NCBI RefSeq assembly: GCF_037327425.1 | Contig: NZ_CP147846.1 | Span: forward strand, 3,038,001-3,102,000 | Length of the DNA stretch: 64,000 nucleotides | Source: Rhodococcus sovatensis | Lineage (GTDB): Bacteria > Actinomycetota > Actinomycetes > Mycobacteriales > Mycobacteriaceae | Reading direction: 5' to 3' | In this document: positions 10,310-25,300 of the stretch, piece by piece | How the letters are laid out: the number at the start of each line of letters is the position of its first letter | How positions within the stretch are numbered: the first letter of the stretch is position 1 | Translations under genes and position numbers: made by a program | The notes under the pieces: generated by a model | The model's database searches: none | What the model was told of the DNA's origin: nothing | The model's input: the letters and a program-made list of their open reading frames with translations, nothing else

Positions 10310-13300
10310 TCACTGCATGGAAGCACCGGCTCCTCCGGGCTCGGCCGCAAGGGCCTGTGCTTCCTCGATCAATGAGGCCACGGTCGCGGCGAAGCCGTCG
10401 GCACCGAGGGCAGGCAAAATCCCCGGCAACAGGCCCGTCAAGGCAACCGACAGCACGGCCTCGGGCTTGAGCGCACCACCCGTCGAAGCGGACACGGCCG
10501 ACAGCTTCTCGTCGAGCTCGCCGAACGTCACGCTCTTGTCACCGAACGAGACCGCGACGGTCGAGGGGGCAGCGACGGCCGCAGCCGACACCAGTTCGGG
10601 CAGGTCGTCGATCGTCTTCGGCTTCGGTGCCGGCCGTGCCCGCTCGGCCTCCGAACGCATGTCGACGCCACGCAGGATGCTGCCCGGATCCGATGTCAGC
10701 AGATCGAGAAGGCGGACGAAACGCTGCGCGAACAGTTCGATCGTCGCGGGCTCGAACAACGCCGTGGCGTAGTTGAACACGGCATCGATTCCGACGAGAT
10801 CACCCGAGTCGTCGAAGCGTTCCGTCGCTGTCAGCTGTAGGTCGACCTTGGCCTGCTCGAGACCGCTCTCCAACGCCGAGACCTCCAGATCCGGCAGCGC
10901 GAAGGTGCCGGTGGCGAGGTTCTGGAAGGTGAGCATGACCTGGAACAGCGGGCTGTACGCCGCCGAACGCTTGTGCCCGACCACCTCCACGACCCGTTCG
11001 AACGGCACGTCGGCGTTGCCGAACGCAGCGAGGTCCTTCTCGCGGACCTGAGTCAGCAGATCCGCGAATGTCGTACTCGGCGTGACCGAGGTCCGTAGTA
11101 CAAGCGTGTTGACGAACATGCCGACGAGGTCGTCGAGTGCAGCATCGCCTCGCCCGGCAACCGGAGTACCGACGGTGATGTCCTGTTCACCACTCAGCTT
11201 CGACAGCAGAACCGCCAGTGCGCTGTGCACCACCATGAAGACGGTTGCGTTGTGCTCACGCGCAGTCTTCTGCACTCTCGCCGCGATGTCGGGCGCGACA
11301 CCGAACTCGATACGTCCGCCACGCATGGACGCCCGGGCCGGTCGCGGGAAGTCGGTCGGCAGCGCAAGTCGTTCGGGCGCGCCTGCCAGCGCGTCGGACC
11401 AATACGCGATCTGACTGGACAACACACTGTCGGCGTCGTCCTCGGATCCGAGTACCTCACGCTGCCACAGCGAGTAGTCCGCGTACTGCACGGGAAGTTC
11501 CGTCCACTGCGGTGCATCGCCTGCTGTTCGTGCGACGTACGCGGTCATCACATCCCTGATCAACGGACGCATGGAGAATCCGTCGGCGCTGATGTGATGG
11601 GCGACGAAGACGAGCACGAACTCCTTTCCGCTCGCCTCGGTGACGGAGAAGAGCTCGGCGCGTACCGGAACCGCGTTCGCAACATCGAATCCAGCGGTGA
11701 CGACCTCACCTACGACGCCAGGCACATCTGCGGCCGAGATCTCACGCAATTCGAGCGCCGGCAGCGCGTCCGACATGGAGACGACGGATTGGATGGGCCC
11801 GTCCGCCGTGTCCGGGTAGCGGGTACGCAGGATCTCATGCCTGCGGAAGAGGTCACCCACTGCAGCTCGCAGCGCTGAGACGTCCAAGACACCGGTGAGT
11901 CGAATAGCCACCGGAATGTTGTATGCATCCGAGCTTGGATCCACCTGATTGAGGGTCCACATGCGCTGCTGCGCCAAGGACAGCGGAACGGATTCCGGAC
12001 GTGTCCGTGCGACGAGCGGAGTACGTGCACCCTGTCCGACGTACGACTCCACCCGAGCGGCAAGCGCGCCGACCTTTGGAGCCTCGAAGACCGAGCGAAC
12101 CGAAATCGACGCATCCAGTGCAGCACCGAGGCGTGCGACGAGCTGTGTTGCCACCAGCGAGTTGCCGCCGAGTGCGAAGAAGTCGTCGTCCAGTCCCACC
12201 CGAGCTACGCCGAGTAGCTCGGAGTACACGCGGGCCACGATCTCCTCGATCGGATTGGTCGGGGCACGGAACTCCGACGCCTCGAACACGGGAGCGGGGA
12301 GCGCGACACGATCGAGTTTGCCGTTGGCGTTGAGCGGCAAGGCCGCCAGGACGACGAAATCGGACGGCACCATGTACGACGGCAACGACGAGCTCAACGC
12401 CGTTCGCACATCCTCGATGTCGACCGTCGCCGACGCGGAGGGAACCAGGTAGCCAACCAGCCGATCACCGGTGTGCGGATCCGAGTACAAGATCACCACG
12501 GCATCGGCGAGCACGTCCAGCGCTCGCATCGCTGCCTCGATCTCGCCGAGCTCGATCCGGAAGCCCCTGATCTTGACCTGGAAATCGGAACGGCCCGAGA
12601 AGACCAGCTCCCCGTCCGCGTTCCAGAACGCAAGGTCACCGGAGCGGTACAGCCTTCCACCGTTCGGATCGAACGGATCTGCCACGAACCGTTCGGCAGT
12701 CAGGTCCGGGCGCCCCAGGTAGCCGCGAGCCAACTGTGCGCCGGCGAGGTAGAGCTCGCCGGTGGTACCTGCCGGGACCGGATGCAGGCGGGCATCGAGT
12801 ACGTACACCCGGGTGTTCCACTCCGGCCGACCGATTGGGACGCTGGCATTCTCGTCGGACGTCACTCGATGCGACGTCACCGACACTGCAGCCTCGGTCG
12901 GGCCGTACAGGTTGAACAATTCCGCGTCGTTGTGCTCGAAGAAACGTCGGGCGGTATCACCCGGAAGCGCCTCGCCGATGGCCAGTACTCGCTTCAGCGA
13001 CGACGGAACAGTGTTGTCGCCGTTCACCATCAAGGCGGTCAGCATCGACGGCACCACGTGGAGCGTCGTGACCGACTCGCGTCGAATGATGTCGGCAAGT
13101 CGAGCAGGATCACGATGGTCGTCGGGCCCGGCCAAGACGAGCGTCGCCCCCGACGTCGGAGCGGACCAGAACTCCCATACCGACAGATCGAACGTCGCTG
13201 CGGTCTTGAGCAGAACCGAATCGGTGGGCCCGAGATCGAACTCGGCACGCTTCCACGTCAACTGATTGACGATTGCCGAATGGCTGACGGCAACGCCCTT

Positions 13301-16300
13301 GGGTCGGCCCGTAGATCCCGAGGTGAAGATGACGTAGGCACAGTTGTCGGTGCGCAATGGCGCAGTTCGCTCCGAATCCGTGACCGGTGAGCTCGTGTAC
13401 GAAGACAGGTCGAGGGTGTCGATCCTCACCACGGAGGTGTCGGCGATCGACCGGTCCGAGAACGCTTCTCCGTCGCGCTCGGTGGACAACAGCAGTATCG
13501 GCGAGGCTGAGTCGAGTACGTACTCGATCCGCTCGATCGGCTGCTCGGAGTCCACAGGCACATACGCGCCACCGGTCTTCGCGACAGCGAACATCGCGAC
13601 GACCAGATCCGCACTGCGGCGAATCGCCAATGCAGTCCGTGTTTCCGGTCCGACTCCGCGGCCGATCAAATAGCGCGCCAGTGCGTTGACCCGGGAATCG
13701 AATTCGCGGTACGTCCACCGTCGATCGCCCTCGACCAGAGCAATCGAGTCGGGGTGCCTCGCGACCTGCTCGTCGAACAGCGAGACCAGAGTGGCGTTGC
13801 GGTCGACGGGATGACTCGTCGCGTTCGGAGACTCGACGAGTAGGGCGCGCTCGGAGCTGCCGAGCAGGTCGACGTCGCCGACCGGAGTTTCGGGCCGCTC
13901 CACGATTGTGTGCAGGAAGTGAACGAACCGGGTGGCGATCTTCTCGACCGTCGAGTGGTCGAACAAGTCTTTCGCGTAAGTGAACTCGGCCGACATGCCC
14001 GCAGGTGTTCCGCTTACGTCGTAGCGATCGACCACGATCAGGTGCAAATCGAACTGTGCGACGCCGGACTCGATCTCCATCGCAGCAATGTCGAGACCCG
14101 GAAGCGCCAGGTCCGTGACTCCCTGATTCTGGAAGGAGAACCCGACCTGGAACAGGGGATGCCGAGCAGTCGAACGAACGGGGTTGAGGACCTCGACCAA
14201 CCGCTCGAACGGAACGTCCGCGTTGGCGAATGCGCCGAGGTCAACCTCACGCGCACGATCGACGAGTTCGGTGAACGGCAACGCGCCGTCCACCTGTGTA
14301 CGCAGAACCAATGTGTTGACGAACATTCCGATCAGATCGTCCAGGGCGCGGTCGCCTCGGCCCGCAATGGGCGTGCCGACCGCGATGTCCGTGGTACCGG
14401 AGAGCCTGGCAAGCAGACCTGCAAACGCCGCGTGCACCGCCATGAACAAGGTGCCACCTCGCGACCGCGCCAGATCGCGAAGCCGTCCGTGCAAATCGGC
14501 GTCGATCCCGAATTCGACACTGCCACCGGTGAACGACTGGGTTGCAGGCCGCGTGCGATCGGACGGAAGTGTCAGCTCGTCCGGAACATCTGCCAACGCC
14601 TCGGTCCAGTAGCCGAGCTGCCGAGACACTGTCGAATCCGCGTCGTCTTCGGAGCCGAGCATGTCGCGCTGCCAGAGGCTGAAGTCGGCGTACTGCACCG
14701 GCAACGGAGCCCATCCCGGCTCGGCGCCCGTGGTCCGAGCTGCGTACGCCGTCATCAAGTCGCGAGCCAGCGGAGCGACCGACACCCCATCGACGCTGAT
14801 GTGGTGGGCGACCATCGCGAGCACGTGTTCGTCCGCTCCGGTCCGGTAGAGCTCGATTCGGATCGGTACCTCGGTCGTGACGTCGAACTGTGTCGATGCA
14901 AGAGAGGCGATCCTCTCGGCAACGTTCTCCGCAGCAACCTCCGTGACCGACAGTTCGGGGAGTGCCTGCGACGGGTGCAGTATCTGCTGCACCGGTCCGT
15001 TCTCGGTCTCCGGGTACATGGTTCGCATCGACTCGTGGCGAGAGACGAGATCCGCGACGGCCGCGCCGAGGGCGCCGATGTCCAGATCGCCGGAGAGCCG
15101 AAGTGCGAACGGAACGAGGTACGCCGTGGACGTGGGATCGAACCGGTTCAGGAACCACATTCGACGCTGCGACAACGACAGTGGGATCTCGATCGGCCGC
15201 TCGCGAGCAACCAACGCCACCCGAGCGTCGCCGTCGGCCCGCTCGACCTCGACAGCGAGTTTCGCTACGGTGCGGGCCTCGAACAGGGCACGGACCGGCA
15301 CCGAGGCACCGACCGCAGTGCCGATGCGCGCCACCACCCTGGTCGCGATCAACGAGTTGCCGCCGAGCTCGAAGAAGTCGTCGTCGGCACCGATGCGTTC
15401 GACGTCGAGCAGATCGGCGAAAACCTCTGCCACGATCTCTTCGATCGGAGTGGACGGCGCACGGAACTCACGCACCTCGAAGACCGGCTCCGGCAACGCG
15501 CGACGATCGAGCTTGCCGTTGACGGTCAGTGGAATCTCGGGCACCACCACGAAGGCCGACGGAATCATGTACTCCGGCAGCGATGCCGCTACCGAGGTAC
15601 GAAGGTCCGCCGCGTCGACGGTCGCACCGGACACCGGGACGACGTAGGCGACCAACTGGAGCGTGTTGTGTCGATCGGAGCGGACGACGACGGCCACCTG
15701 TCCCACCGAGTCGTCGGCGAGCACTGCGGACTCGATCTCGCCGAGCTCGATTCGGAAGCCTCGGATCTTGACCTGATCATCGGCGCGGCCGACGAACTCG
15801 AGATCTCCGTCGATGGTTCGACGTGCGACGTCTCCGGTCCGATACATCAGCGAACCACCGGCGTGCGCCGCGGTTCCCGAGAACGGGTTGGCGACGAAGC
15901 GAGTGGCCGTCAAGTCCGTTCGACCGAGGTATCCGCGGGCCAACGTGCCGCCTGCAACATACATTTCACCGGCCACCCCGACCGGAACCGGCTGGAGTCG
16001 TGCGTCCAGCACGTAGACGCGAAGTCCTGGGATTGCACCGCCCACGACGGAACCCGTGGCGCTCGACACCAGTTCTTCGTCGAGGCGGCGGTGCGATACG
16101 TGCACGGTGGTCTCGGTGATCCCGTACATGTTGACCAGTTCCGGAGAACGATCGCCGTACCGGGCGAACCAGTCCGACAACCGCCGCAGTTCGAGTGCCT
16201 CACCGCCGAAGATGACGTACCGAAGCTGCAGATTCTGCCCGTCGGCGCCGAGAACTCGGTCCACTTCCGCCAACTGGTAGAACGCTGAGGGCGTCTGGTT

Positions 16301-19300
16301 GAGGACTGTGACGTTCTCCCGAATCAACAACTCTCGGAACGACTCCGGTGACCGCGAGGTGAAGTAGTCCACCACGACGAGCGTGCCACCGTGAAGCAGA
16401 GGGCCCCACAGTTCCCACACCGAGAAATCGAATGCGTACGAGTGGAACAACGTCCATACGTCATTGCTGTCGAATTCGAACAACCCGTCGGTGTTCGCCA
16501 TCAGACGCGCGACCGCGACGTGCGGAACCATGACGCCCTTGGGTCGGCCGGTCGAACCCGAGGTGTAGATGACGTATGCAACATCGGACGGCCGCAGTGG
16601 ACGACTGCGCTCGGCGTCGTCGATCGGCGACTTCTCGTGCGCCGACAGGTCGAGGAGGTCGACCTCGACGCTGTCGAGCTCGTGAGGCGCGGAGAACTCG
16701 CGGCCCGACCAGGTCACGAGCGCAGTGGGTGCAGAGTCCTCCAGCACATAGGCGATGCGATCGGCCGGGTTCGTCGGGTCCACCGGTACGTATCCGCCGC
16801 CGGACTTGATCACAGCCAACAGCGTGACGACCAGGTCCACCGATCGAGGCAATGCCACAGCGACCAGAGACTCCGGGCCGACCCCCGTCGACATCAGATG
16901 ACGCGCAAGTCTGTTGGATCGCTCGTCGAGTTCCCGGTAGCTCAGCCGTTCGGCACCGAAGACCACCGCTGTCGACTCCGGCGAACGCTCCGCCCGACGC
17001 CCGAACAGTTCGGCCAGGGTCGAGTCTGCGGCGACACCGTCGACGCCGGCCCAGGTCGACGTCACCAACGTTCTTTCCTCGGAACCGAGTAGATCGATCT
17101 CCCCGATCACCACGTCCGCATCGTCGACGACCGAGTCGAGAACGCGCAGCAACCGCGCGCCGAACTCTTCGACGGTGCGTCTGTCGTAGAGGTCGGTCGC
17201 ATAGGTCCAGAACACCTGCAGGCCGTCGAGCGCCCCGTCGACTGCCACTGCTTCGGTAACAGTCAGCTGCAGATCTGCGCGGGCAGTCGCAGCGTCGACG
17301 TCCATCGGCGCGACGGTAAGGCCAGGTAGTTCGAACTCGGTCCGACGGATGTTCTGGAACGCGAGCAACACCTGCACCAGCGGGTGGCGGGCCTGCGAGC
17401 GCTCGGGATTGAGCACCTCCACCAGTCGCTCGAACGGAATGTCGGAGTGCGCGAACGCAGCCAGATCCACATCACGCGATATCGCGAGCAGTTCGCTGAA
17501 CGTCGTCGAGACGTCCACTTCGGTGCGCAGGACCAACGTGTTGACGAACATGCCGATCACGTCGTCGAGTGCGGCATCTCCGCGACCTGCGATAGGTGTG
17601 CCGACGACGACGTCCTCGGTCGCCGCCATGCGGGCGAGCAGCACCGCGACGGCGCTGTGGACGACCATGAACAACGAGGCGTTGTTCTCGCGCGCCAGCA
17701 TCGAAAGTCGTCGGTGGACAGCAGCGGGCACCTCGAAGGACACGACATCGCCTCGACCCGACGAGGCCTCGCCGCGCGGTCGATCGGACGGCAATGTCAC
17801 TTCGTCCGGCAGTTCCGCGAGGACATCGCGCCAGTACGACTCCTGCTGCGCGAGCAGCGATCCCGGATCGGCTTCGGACCCGAGTACATTTCGCTGCCAG
17901 ATGGCGAAGTCCGCATACTGGACGTCGAGCACCGGCCAACCGGGTTCCTGTCCTTCCGTGCGGGACACGTACGCGGTCATCACGTCCCGCGCCAGCGGAG
18001 ACATCGAGAATCCGTCGGCAGCGATGTGGTGGGCCACGAACATCAGTACGTGCTCATCTGCCGAGACACGGAAGAGACGGGCCCGGAACGGAACGTGCAG
18101 TGTGACGTCGAAACCGGTGGCAGCCAACTCGTACATCTTCGCGGGTAGTTCGTCCGCCTGGACGAGCACCGGTGCCAGATCGAGCGTGACATCACCGACG
18201 GGCAGGATCTTCTGATACCCGGATCCGTCGTCGTCAGGGTAGACCGTGCGGAGCGACTCGTGACGGCTCAGCAGATCGCTCACCGCAGCCGTGAGCGCGT
18301 CCACGTCGAGGGCGCCGGTGAGCCTGATTGCCGCCGGGATGTTGTTGACGGCCGACGCGGTGTCGAACCTGTTGAGAAACCACATCCGTTGCTGCGCAAG
18401 GGACAGCGGGATCTTCGCCGGACGGGTCTGCGGTCCGAGCTTGGCACGACCACCCGTTCCGGCCTTGCGTTCCACGCTCGCGGCCAGCGCACCGACAGCC
18501 GAATTCTCGAACAGTTCGCGTACTCCGACGCTCGTCTCGAGCGCGGCACCGAGCCTCGACACCAGCTGCATTGCGACCAGCGAGTTTCCGCCCAGTTCGA
18601 AGAAATCGTCGTCGAGACCGACCCGTTCCGCACCGAGAACGTCCGCGAACACCTGCGCGACGATCTCCTCGATCGGCGTGACGGGCGAACGGAACTGCGC
18701 GACATCGACACTGGGCACCGGCAGGGCCTGCCGGTCCAGCTTGCCGCTGGCATTGAGCGGCAGGAAGTCCAGCGTCACGAACGCGGACGGGACCATGTAC
18801 GACGGCAACGAAGACTTCAGTGCCGAACGCAACGCAGCAGAATCGACGGATCGACCCGGCGTCGGTACGACATAGGCGACGAGACGATCGCCCGCCCGCG
18901 CATCCGACGACACGACGACGACCGAATCGTCGACGTTCTCGCCGGCCGCACGAAGACTGGACTCGATTTCACCGAGTTCGACGCGCTGACCACGAAGCTT
19001 GACCTGAAAATCACTGCGTCCGACGTACTCCAGCTCACCGTCCGGGTTCCACCGCACGAGGTCACCGGTTCGGTAGAGACGAGTCCCCTTCTCTCCGAAT
19101 GGATTTGCCACGAATCGTTCGGCCGTCAAGTCCGCCCGGCCCGCGTAACCCCGAGCGAGCTGAACACCACCGACATACAGCTCCCCCAGAACGCCCGCGG
19201 GCACCGAGTGCATCCGGCTGTCCAACACGTACACCTGGGTGTTCCACAGCGGCACACCGATGGGCACGTGCACGGAATCAGCCTCCGTGACAGCGTGATA

Positions 19301-22300
19301 GGTGACATCCACGGCGGTCTCGGCTGGTCCGTACAGGTCGTGCAGTTCGGCCCCGGGGAACACGCGCCGTACCCGGCTCACCGTCGACGGCGTGAGCGCC
19401 TCACCGCCGACGAAGAGCAGCCGTAGCGAACGGCACGCGTCGGTGTCGAGATCGGTGACGTAGACCGACAGCACAGAGGGAACGAAGTGCGCCAGCGTCA
19501 CCTGCTCCCGCTCGATGATGCGGGTGATCCGGCTCGGATCACGGTGCGCATCATGGGGCGCGATGACCAGTGAGGCGCCGTTCTCCAACCCCCAGAAGAA
19601 CTCCCACACCGACACGTCGAACGTCGCCGGTGTCTTCTGGATCAACACGTCGGCATCGGACAGTGGGTAGACATCCTGTCGCCACAGCATTTGATTCACG
19701 ATCGCGCGATGGCTGACCGAGACGCCCTTCGGCTTGCCGGTCGAGCCCGAAGTGAAGATCAGGTAGGCCGGATTGTCCGGTCGCAGAGGCGAAGTCCTGT
19801 CGGCATCCGTGATCGGCGTCGACAGTACGTCGCTCAGATCGAGCCGGTCGAACACACAGATCGGAGCGTTCGTCGTCAGGGACTCGGCGATGTCGGCAGT
19901 GGCGAGGACGATGGACGGCTGTGCGGTCGCCAGCACATGTTCGTTGCGGGCGGAAGGCTGGTCGGGATCGATGGGCACGTACGCTGCGCCGGACTTGACG
20001 ATCGCATACATACCGATCAACAGATCGAAGGAACGTCGTGCGACCAGCGCCACCGTGGACTCCGGCCCTACCCCCCTGTCGATCAAGCACCGAGCCAAGG
20101 AGTTGGCTCGTGCATCGAACTCCGCGTAGCTCAGAACCGAAGACGGCTCTTCGGTTTCCGAGGCGAGAACCAGCGCAGGCGCGTCCGGGGTGCGTGCAAC
20201 CTGAGCGTCGAAGAGGGAGACCAAGGTGTGCCGGTCGTCGACATTGTGCTCGGTGTCGTTGATCGACCGTACGAGTCGGTCGTATTCGTCGGGATCGTGA
20301 AAATCGATGTCTCCGACGATGATTGCCGGATCGGCACCGACCGCCTGCACGATGCGCTGGAACCGATCCGCGAGCGCCTCGACGGTGGTCTCGTCGAAAA
20401 GGTCGGTCGCATAAGTGAAGAGACAGGACAACCCTGCGTCGACACCGTGCTCGTCGACCTTCTGACTCATCGTCAACTGAAGATCGAACTTCGACCCCTT
20501 GGTTGCGAAATCGACCACCGACACCGACAGTCCTGGCAGCTCCAGATTGGTCCGCTCCATATTCTGGAAGGACAGCATCACCTGGAACAATGGATGGCGA
20601 GCCTGCGAGCGAGCCGGGTTGAGCACCTCGACGAGCCGTTCGAACGGAACGTCGGCGTTGGCGAAGGCCGCGAGATCAGTCGTACGGGTGCGCGCGAGAA
20701 CATCTTCGAAACGCGCACGGCCGTCGACCGGAGTTCGAAGAACGAGCGTGTTGACGAACATGCCGATCAGATCGTCGAGCGCCGACTCACCGCGCCCGGC
20801 CACCGGGGTACCGATCACGATGTCGTCGGTTCCCGACATGCGAGCGAGCAGGACGGCGAAGGCCGAGTGCATCACCATGAACAACGACGAGCTGTGACGA
20901 TGCGCGACGTCGGTCAGGACGTTGACAGTGTCCTGGTCGATATCGAAGGTCACACCGGCGCCGCGATTGGATGCGACGGCAGGCCTCGGGTGGTCCACCG
21001 GCAGATCCAACTGGGCAGGTATCCCCGCGAGAGTTGTCTTCCAGTAGTCCTGCTGACGAGCCAGCAGGGAATTCGGGTCGTCCTCGTTCCCGAGCATGTC
21101 GCGCTGCCACAGGCTGTAATCGGCGTACTGAACCGGCAGTGGCAACCAGTTGGGTTGCACCCCTTCGGATCGCGCGACATACGCGGTCATGACATCCCGC
21201 GTGAGCGGACCCATCGAAAAGCCGTCCGTGGAGATGTGATGGACGACCAGCACCAGAATGTGCTCGGTCGGGCTGATCTCGAACAAGCGCGCGCGAAGCG
21301 GCAGCTCGACGGTGACGTCGAAGCCCGTCGTTGCGACCTCTTCCAGTACCGAGAAAATGTCTCCTCCGGAGACCTCGATCGGCGCGAGATCCGGGATGAC
21401 CTCACTCGTCGGCAGCACCAACTGGTGCCCCGACCCATCGACCTCGGGGAATACGGTTCGCAACGACTCATGCCGATCCAACACGTCGGCAACGGCCACG
21501 TTGAGTGCCTGTCGATCGAGCAGACCGGACAGGCGGACGGCAACAGGAATGTTGTTGACCCCTGAGGCCGTATCGAACCTGTTCAGGAACCACATTCGCT
21601 GCTGCGCAAGCGACAGGGGAACCAACTCGGGGCGCACCTGCGGAACCAACGGCTTACGCCGGCCGGCGCCCGCCCTCTCGGCCAACGCTCGGGCCAATGC
21701 GGCTACCGACGGATTCTCGAAGAGCGAACGCACACCGATCTCGGCATCGAGGGCCGCGCCCAGTCGCGTGACGACACGCGTCGCGATCAAAGAGTTTCCG
21801 CCGAGTTCGAAGAAGTCGTCGTCGAGCCCGACCTCGGAAGCGTCGAGCACCTCGGCGAACACGCGCGCGACCGTCTGCTCGGTGGGCGTGACGGGTTCGC
21901 GGTACTCGCGTTGGACATGTTCTGGATCGGGCAGCGCACGGCGATCCAACTTGCCGGTCGCGCCTAGCGGGAACTCCGTCATCGGCACGAAAACGGACGG
22001 CACCATGTACTCGGCCAGTCGCTGCGCCAGCATTGCCCGCGCCGGCCGTAGATCCGTCTCGGGCGCGACGACAACGTAGGCGACCAACTGCTCGCCGCGC
22101 ACCAACACAGCTGCCTGCTGAATCTGTGCACTCTCGAGCAGAACTGTCTCGATCTCGCCGAGCTCGATTCGAAGACCTCTGAGTTTGACCTGGGAATCAC
22201 TCCGGCCGAGATATTCGAGTTCGCCCGCACGATTCCACCGCACGACGTCGCCGGTACGGTACATCCGGCTTCCAGCCTCCGCGAACGGGTGTGCGACGAA

Positions 22301-25300
22301 CCGGTCCGCAGACAGGTCCGGGCGCCCGACGTAGCCACGGGCCAGTTGAGCGCCCGCTAGATAGAGCTCACCTGCGACACCGACCGGCACCGGAGACAGA
22401 CGAGCGTCGAGCACGAATACCGACGTGTTCCACACGGGCGCGCCGATCGGCATCACCACGGTGTCGACGTCGCTCACCTGGTGGTAGGTGACATCGACGG
22501 CGGCTTCGGTAGGGCCGTACAGATTGTGCAGGGAGACCTTGGGCAATGCTCGACGCAGCGCCTGTGCCGTCGTCGGGGCGAGTGCTTCACCCGAGGCGAA
22601 GACCAGACGCAACGAGCTTCCCGCTGCGCGGCGAACTTCGACCTCCGGAACGAATACCGCCAACATCGACGGTACGAAGTGTGCGACCGACACACGTTCA
22701 CGCTGGATGAGTTCGAGTAGGTAGACGGCGTCGCGATGGCCGTCGGGCACTGCGACAACTATCGAAGCCCCGGTCTGCAGAGCCCAGAAGAACTCCCAAA
22801 CCGACACGTCGAACGTCGACGGAGTCTTCTGCAGCACAGCGTCTTCGGCACCGATCGGATACTCGTTCTGCATCCACAGCAACCGGTTGACGATCGCCGA
22901 ATGCGCCACCGCGACGCCCTTGGGACGTCCGGTCGAACCGGACGTGAAGATCACGTACGCCGTGTTCGATTCACGCAGCGGAGACACTCGGTCACTGTCG
23001 GCGACGGGCGCGCTCGAGTACCCGTCCACATCCAGCACATCGATATCGATGACCTCGATGTCGGCGATTTCGAGATGATCACGCGTCGTGGACAACACGC
23101 ACACCGGCGACGCAGTCGACACGATGTACTCGTTGCGCTCGGCCGGTTGTGTCGGATCGATCGGCACGTATCCGGCGCCCGCCTTGACGATGGCGTACAT
23201 CCCGACCAGTAGTTCCAGACTGCGGCCGATCGCGAGACCGACCAGCATGTCCGGACCGACCCCGATCGAGATCAAATACCGGGCAAGACGATTGACCCGG
23301 ACGTCGAATTCCGAGTACGTCAGTCTCTCGCCTTCGTAGACAACTGCCGTCGCGTCGGGACTGACCGAGACCTGGCGGTCGAAGAGGTCGACCAGCGTCC
23401 GTCCCGGGGCGAGATCGTGCTGCGTACGGTTCCACGTCGACACGACTCGTTCGCGCTCGCCGACGTCGAGAAGATCGATATCACCCACCGCTACCGAGGA
23501 ATCCCGGACGACCGCCTCGAGCACTCGAACGAAACGAGATGCGAAGCTACGGACGGTCTCCGAATCGAAAAGGTCGATTGCATAGGTCAATTCGGCGGAC
23601 ATGCCTTGCCCACGCCCGTCGACACCGATCGACTCGGTGACGTTGAGCTGCAGGTCGAACTTCGCAACCTCGGCGTCGAGCGCAACGCTGTCGACCGACA
23701 GGCCGGGAAGTTCGACGTGTGTCCGGGTGAGATTCTCGAACGACAGCATCACCTGGAACAGTGGGTGGCGTGCCTGAGAACGTGCCGGGCTGAGCACCTC
23801 GACGAGGCGTTCGAACGGCAGATCCGCATGACCGAACGCACCGAGTGCCACTTCCCGAGCGCGACCGATCTGCTCCGAGAACGACCTCGAACCATCGATA
23901 TCGGTGCGCAGCACAAGCGTATTGACGAACATCCCGACCAGATCGTCGAGCGCGGCGTCGCCGCGACCGGCCACCGGAGTTCCGATGGCGATGTCGTCCG
24001 ACCCGGACAACCTGGCGAGCAGGACGGCAAGAGCGCCGTGGACGACCATGAACAAGGATGCGTTGTGCGCGTGAGCCAGGCCTGACAGCTCACGATGGAT
24101 CTCTGCGGGGATCTCGAACCGGATGGACGAACCCTTGTACGACTGACGGCTCGGCCGCGGACGATCGGTCGGCAGATCAAGCTGATCCGGGAGTCCTGCG
24201 AGGATGTCGGCCCAGTACTCGACCTGGCTCGAAATGAGCGATGTCGAGTCGTCTTCCGAGCCGAGAACGGAACGCTGCCACAGGCTGTAGTCGGCGTACT
24301 GAACAGCCAGTGGCAGCCAGTTGGGATGCTCCCACGCAGTCCGAGCGGCATAGGCGATCATGATGTCTCGGGCGAGCGGGCCCATGGACCAACCGTCGGC
24401 CGAGATGTGGTGAACAACCATCGCAACCACGTGTTCACGCGGTCCGATCTCGAACAACCGTGCCTGAATGGGAACGTTCACGGTCACATCGAACGTGGTG
24501 GAAGCCAACGCGAAGACCTGACGCTGAATATCCGCCGCCGACGTCAGAATCGGAGTCAGATTCGGAACGGTCTGGGCCGCGTCGAGAATGCACTGCCGTG
24601 GACCCTCGGCGGTGTCCGGGTAGACGGTTCGCAACGACTCGTGGCGGTCGATGACATCCATGATGGCCACCTGGAGGGCTGCCACGTCCAACTCGCCGGT
24701 CAGTCGCAACGCGAACGGAATGTTGTACGCCGTCGAATCGCGGTCGAACCGGTTGAGGAACCACATCCGCTGCTGCGCAAGGGACAGGGGAACTCGCTCG
24801 GGTCGAGCAGAGGCGACGAGCGCGGTGCGACCGCCCTCGCCGGCTGCTTGTTCCACCCGCACTGCCAGCAGCGCAACGGTGGAAGCCTCGAAGAGCATGC
24901 GCACGGGAACGCTGGCATCCAGCGCCACGCCCAGTCGAGAAACGACCTGGGTAGCGATCAGCGAGTTGCCGCCCAGCTCGAAGAAATCGTCGTCGAGACC
25001 GACCCGCTCGACCCCGAGTACTTCGGCGAACACCTCGGCGACGATCTCCTCGATCGGAGTCGTCGGCGCACGGAATTCGCGTACTTCGAACACAGGTGCA
25101 GGCAACGCTCGACGATCGAGCTTTCCGTTGACCGTCAGCGGGATCGAGTCCAAAACCACGAATGCCGATGGCACCATGTACTCCGGTAACTGCTCGGCCA
25201 CGTTGACGCGCAGAGCGTCCACGTCGACGGTGGCACTGCCGTTCGAATTCTCACCCACGACGTAGGCCACGAGCCGAGCCGCGCCCGGCATGTCCTCGCG

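Noticed and set aside
13910..16288. 792-codon plus-strand open frame
   Set aside because: Antisense shadow of NRPS modules 5-6; no recognisable protein.
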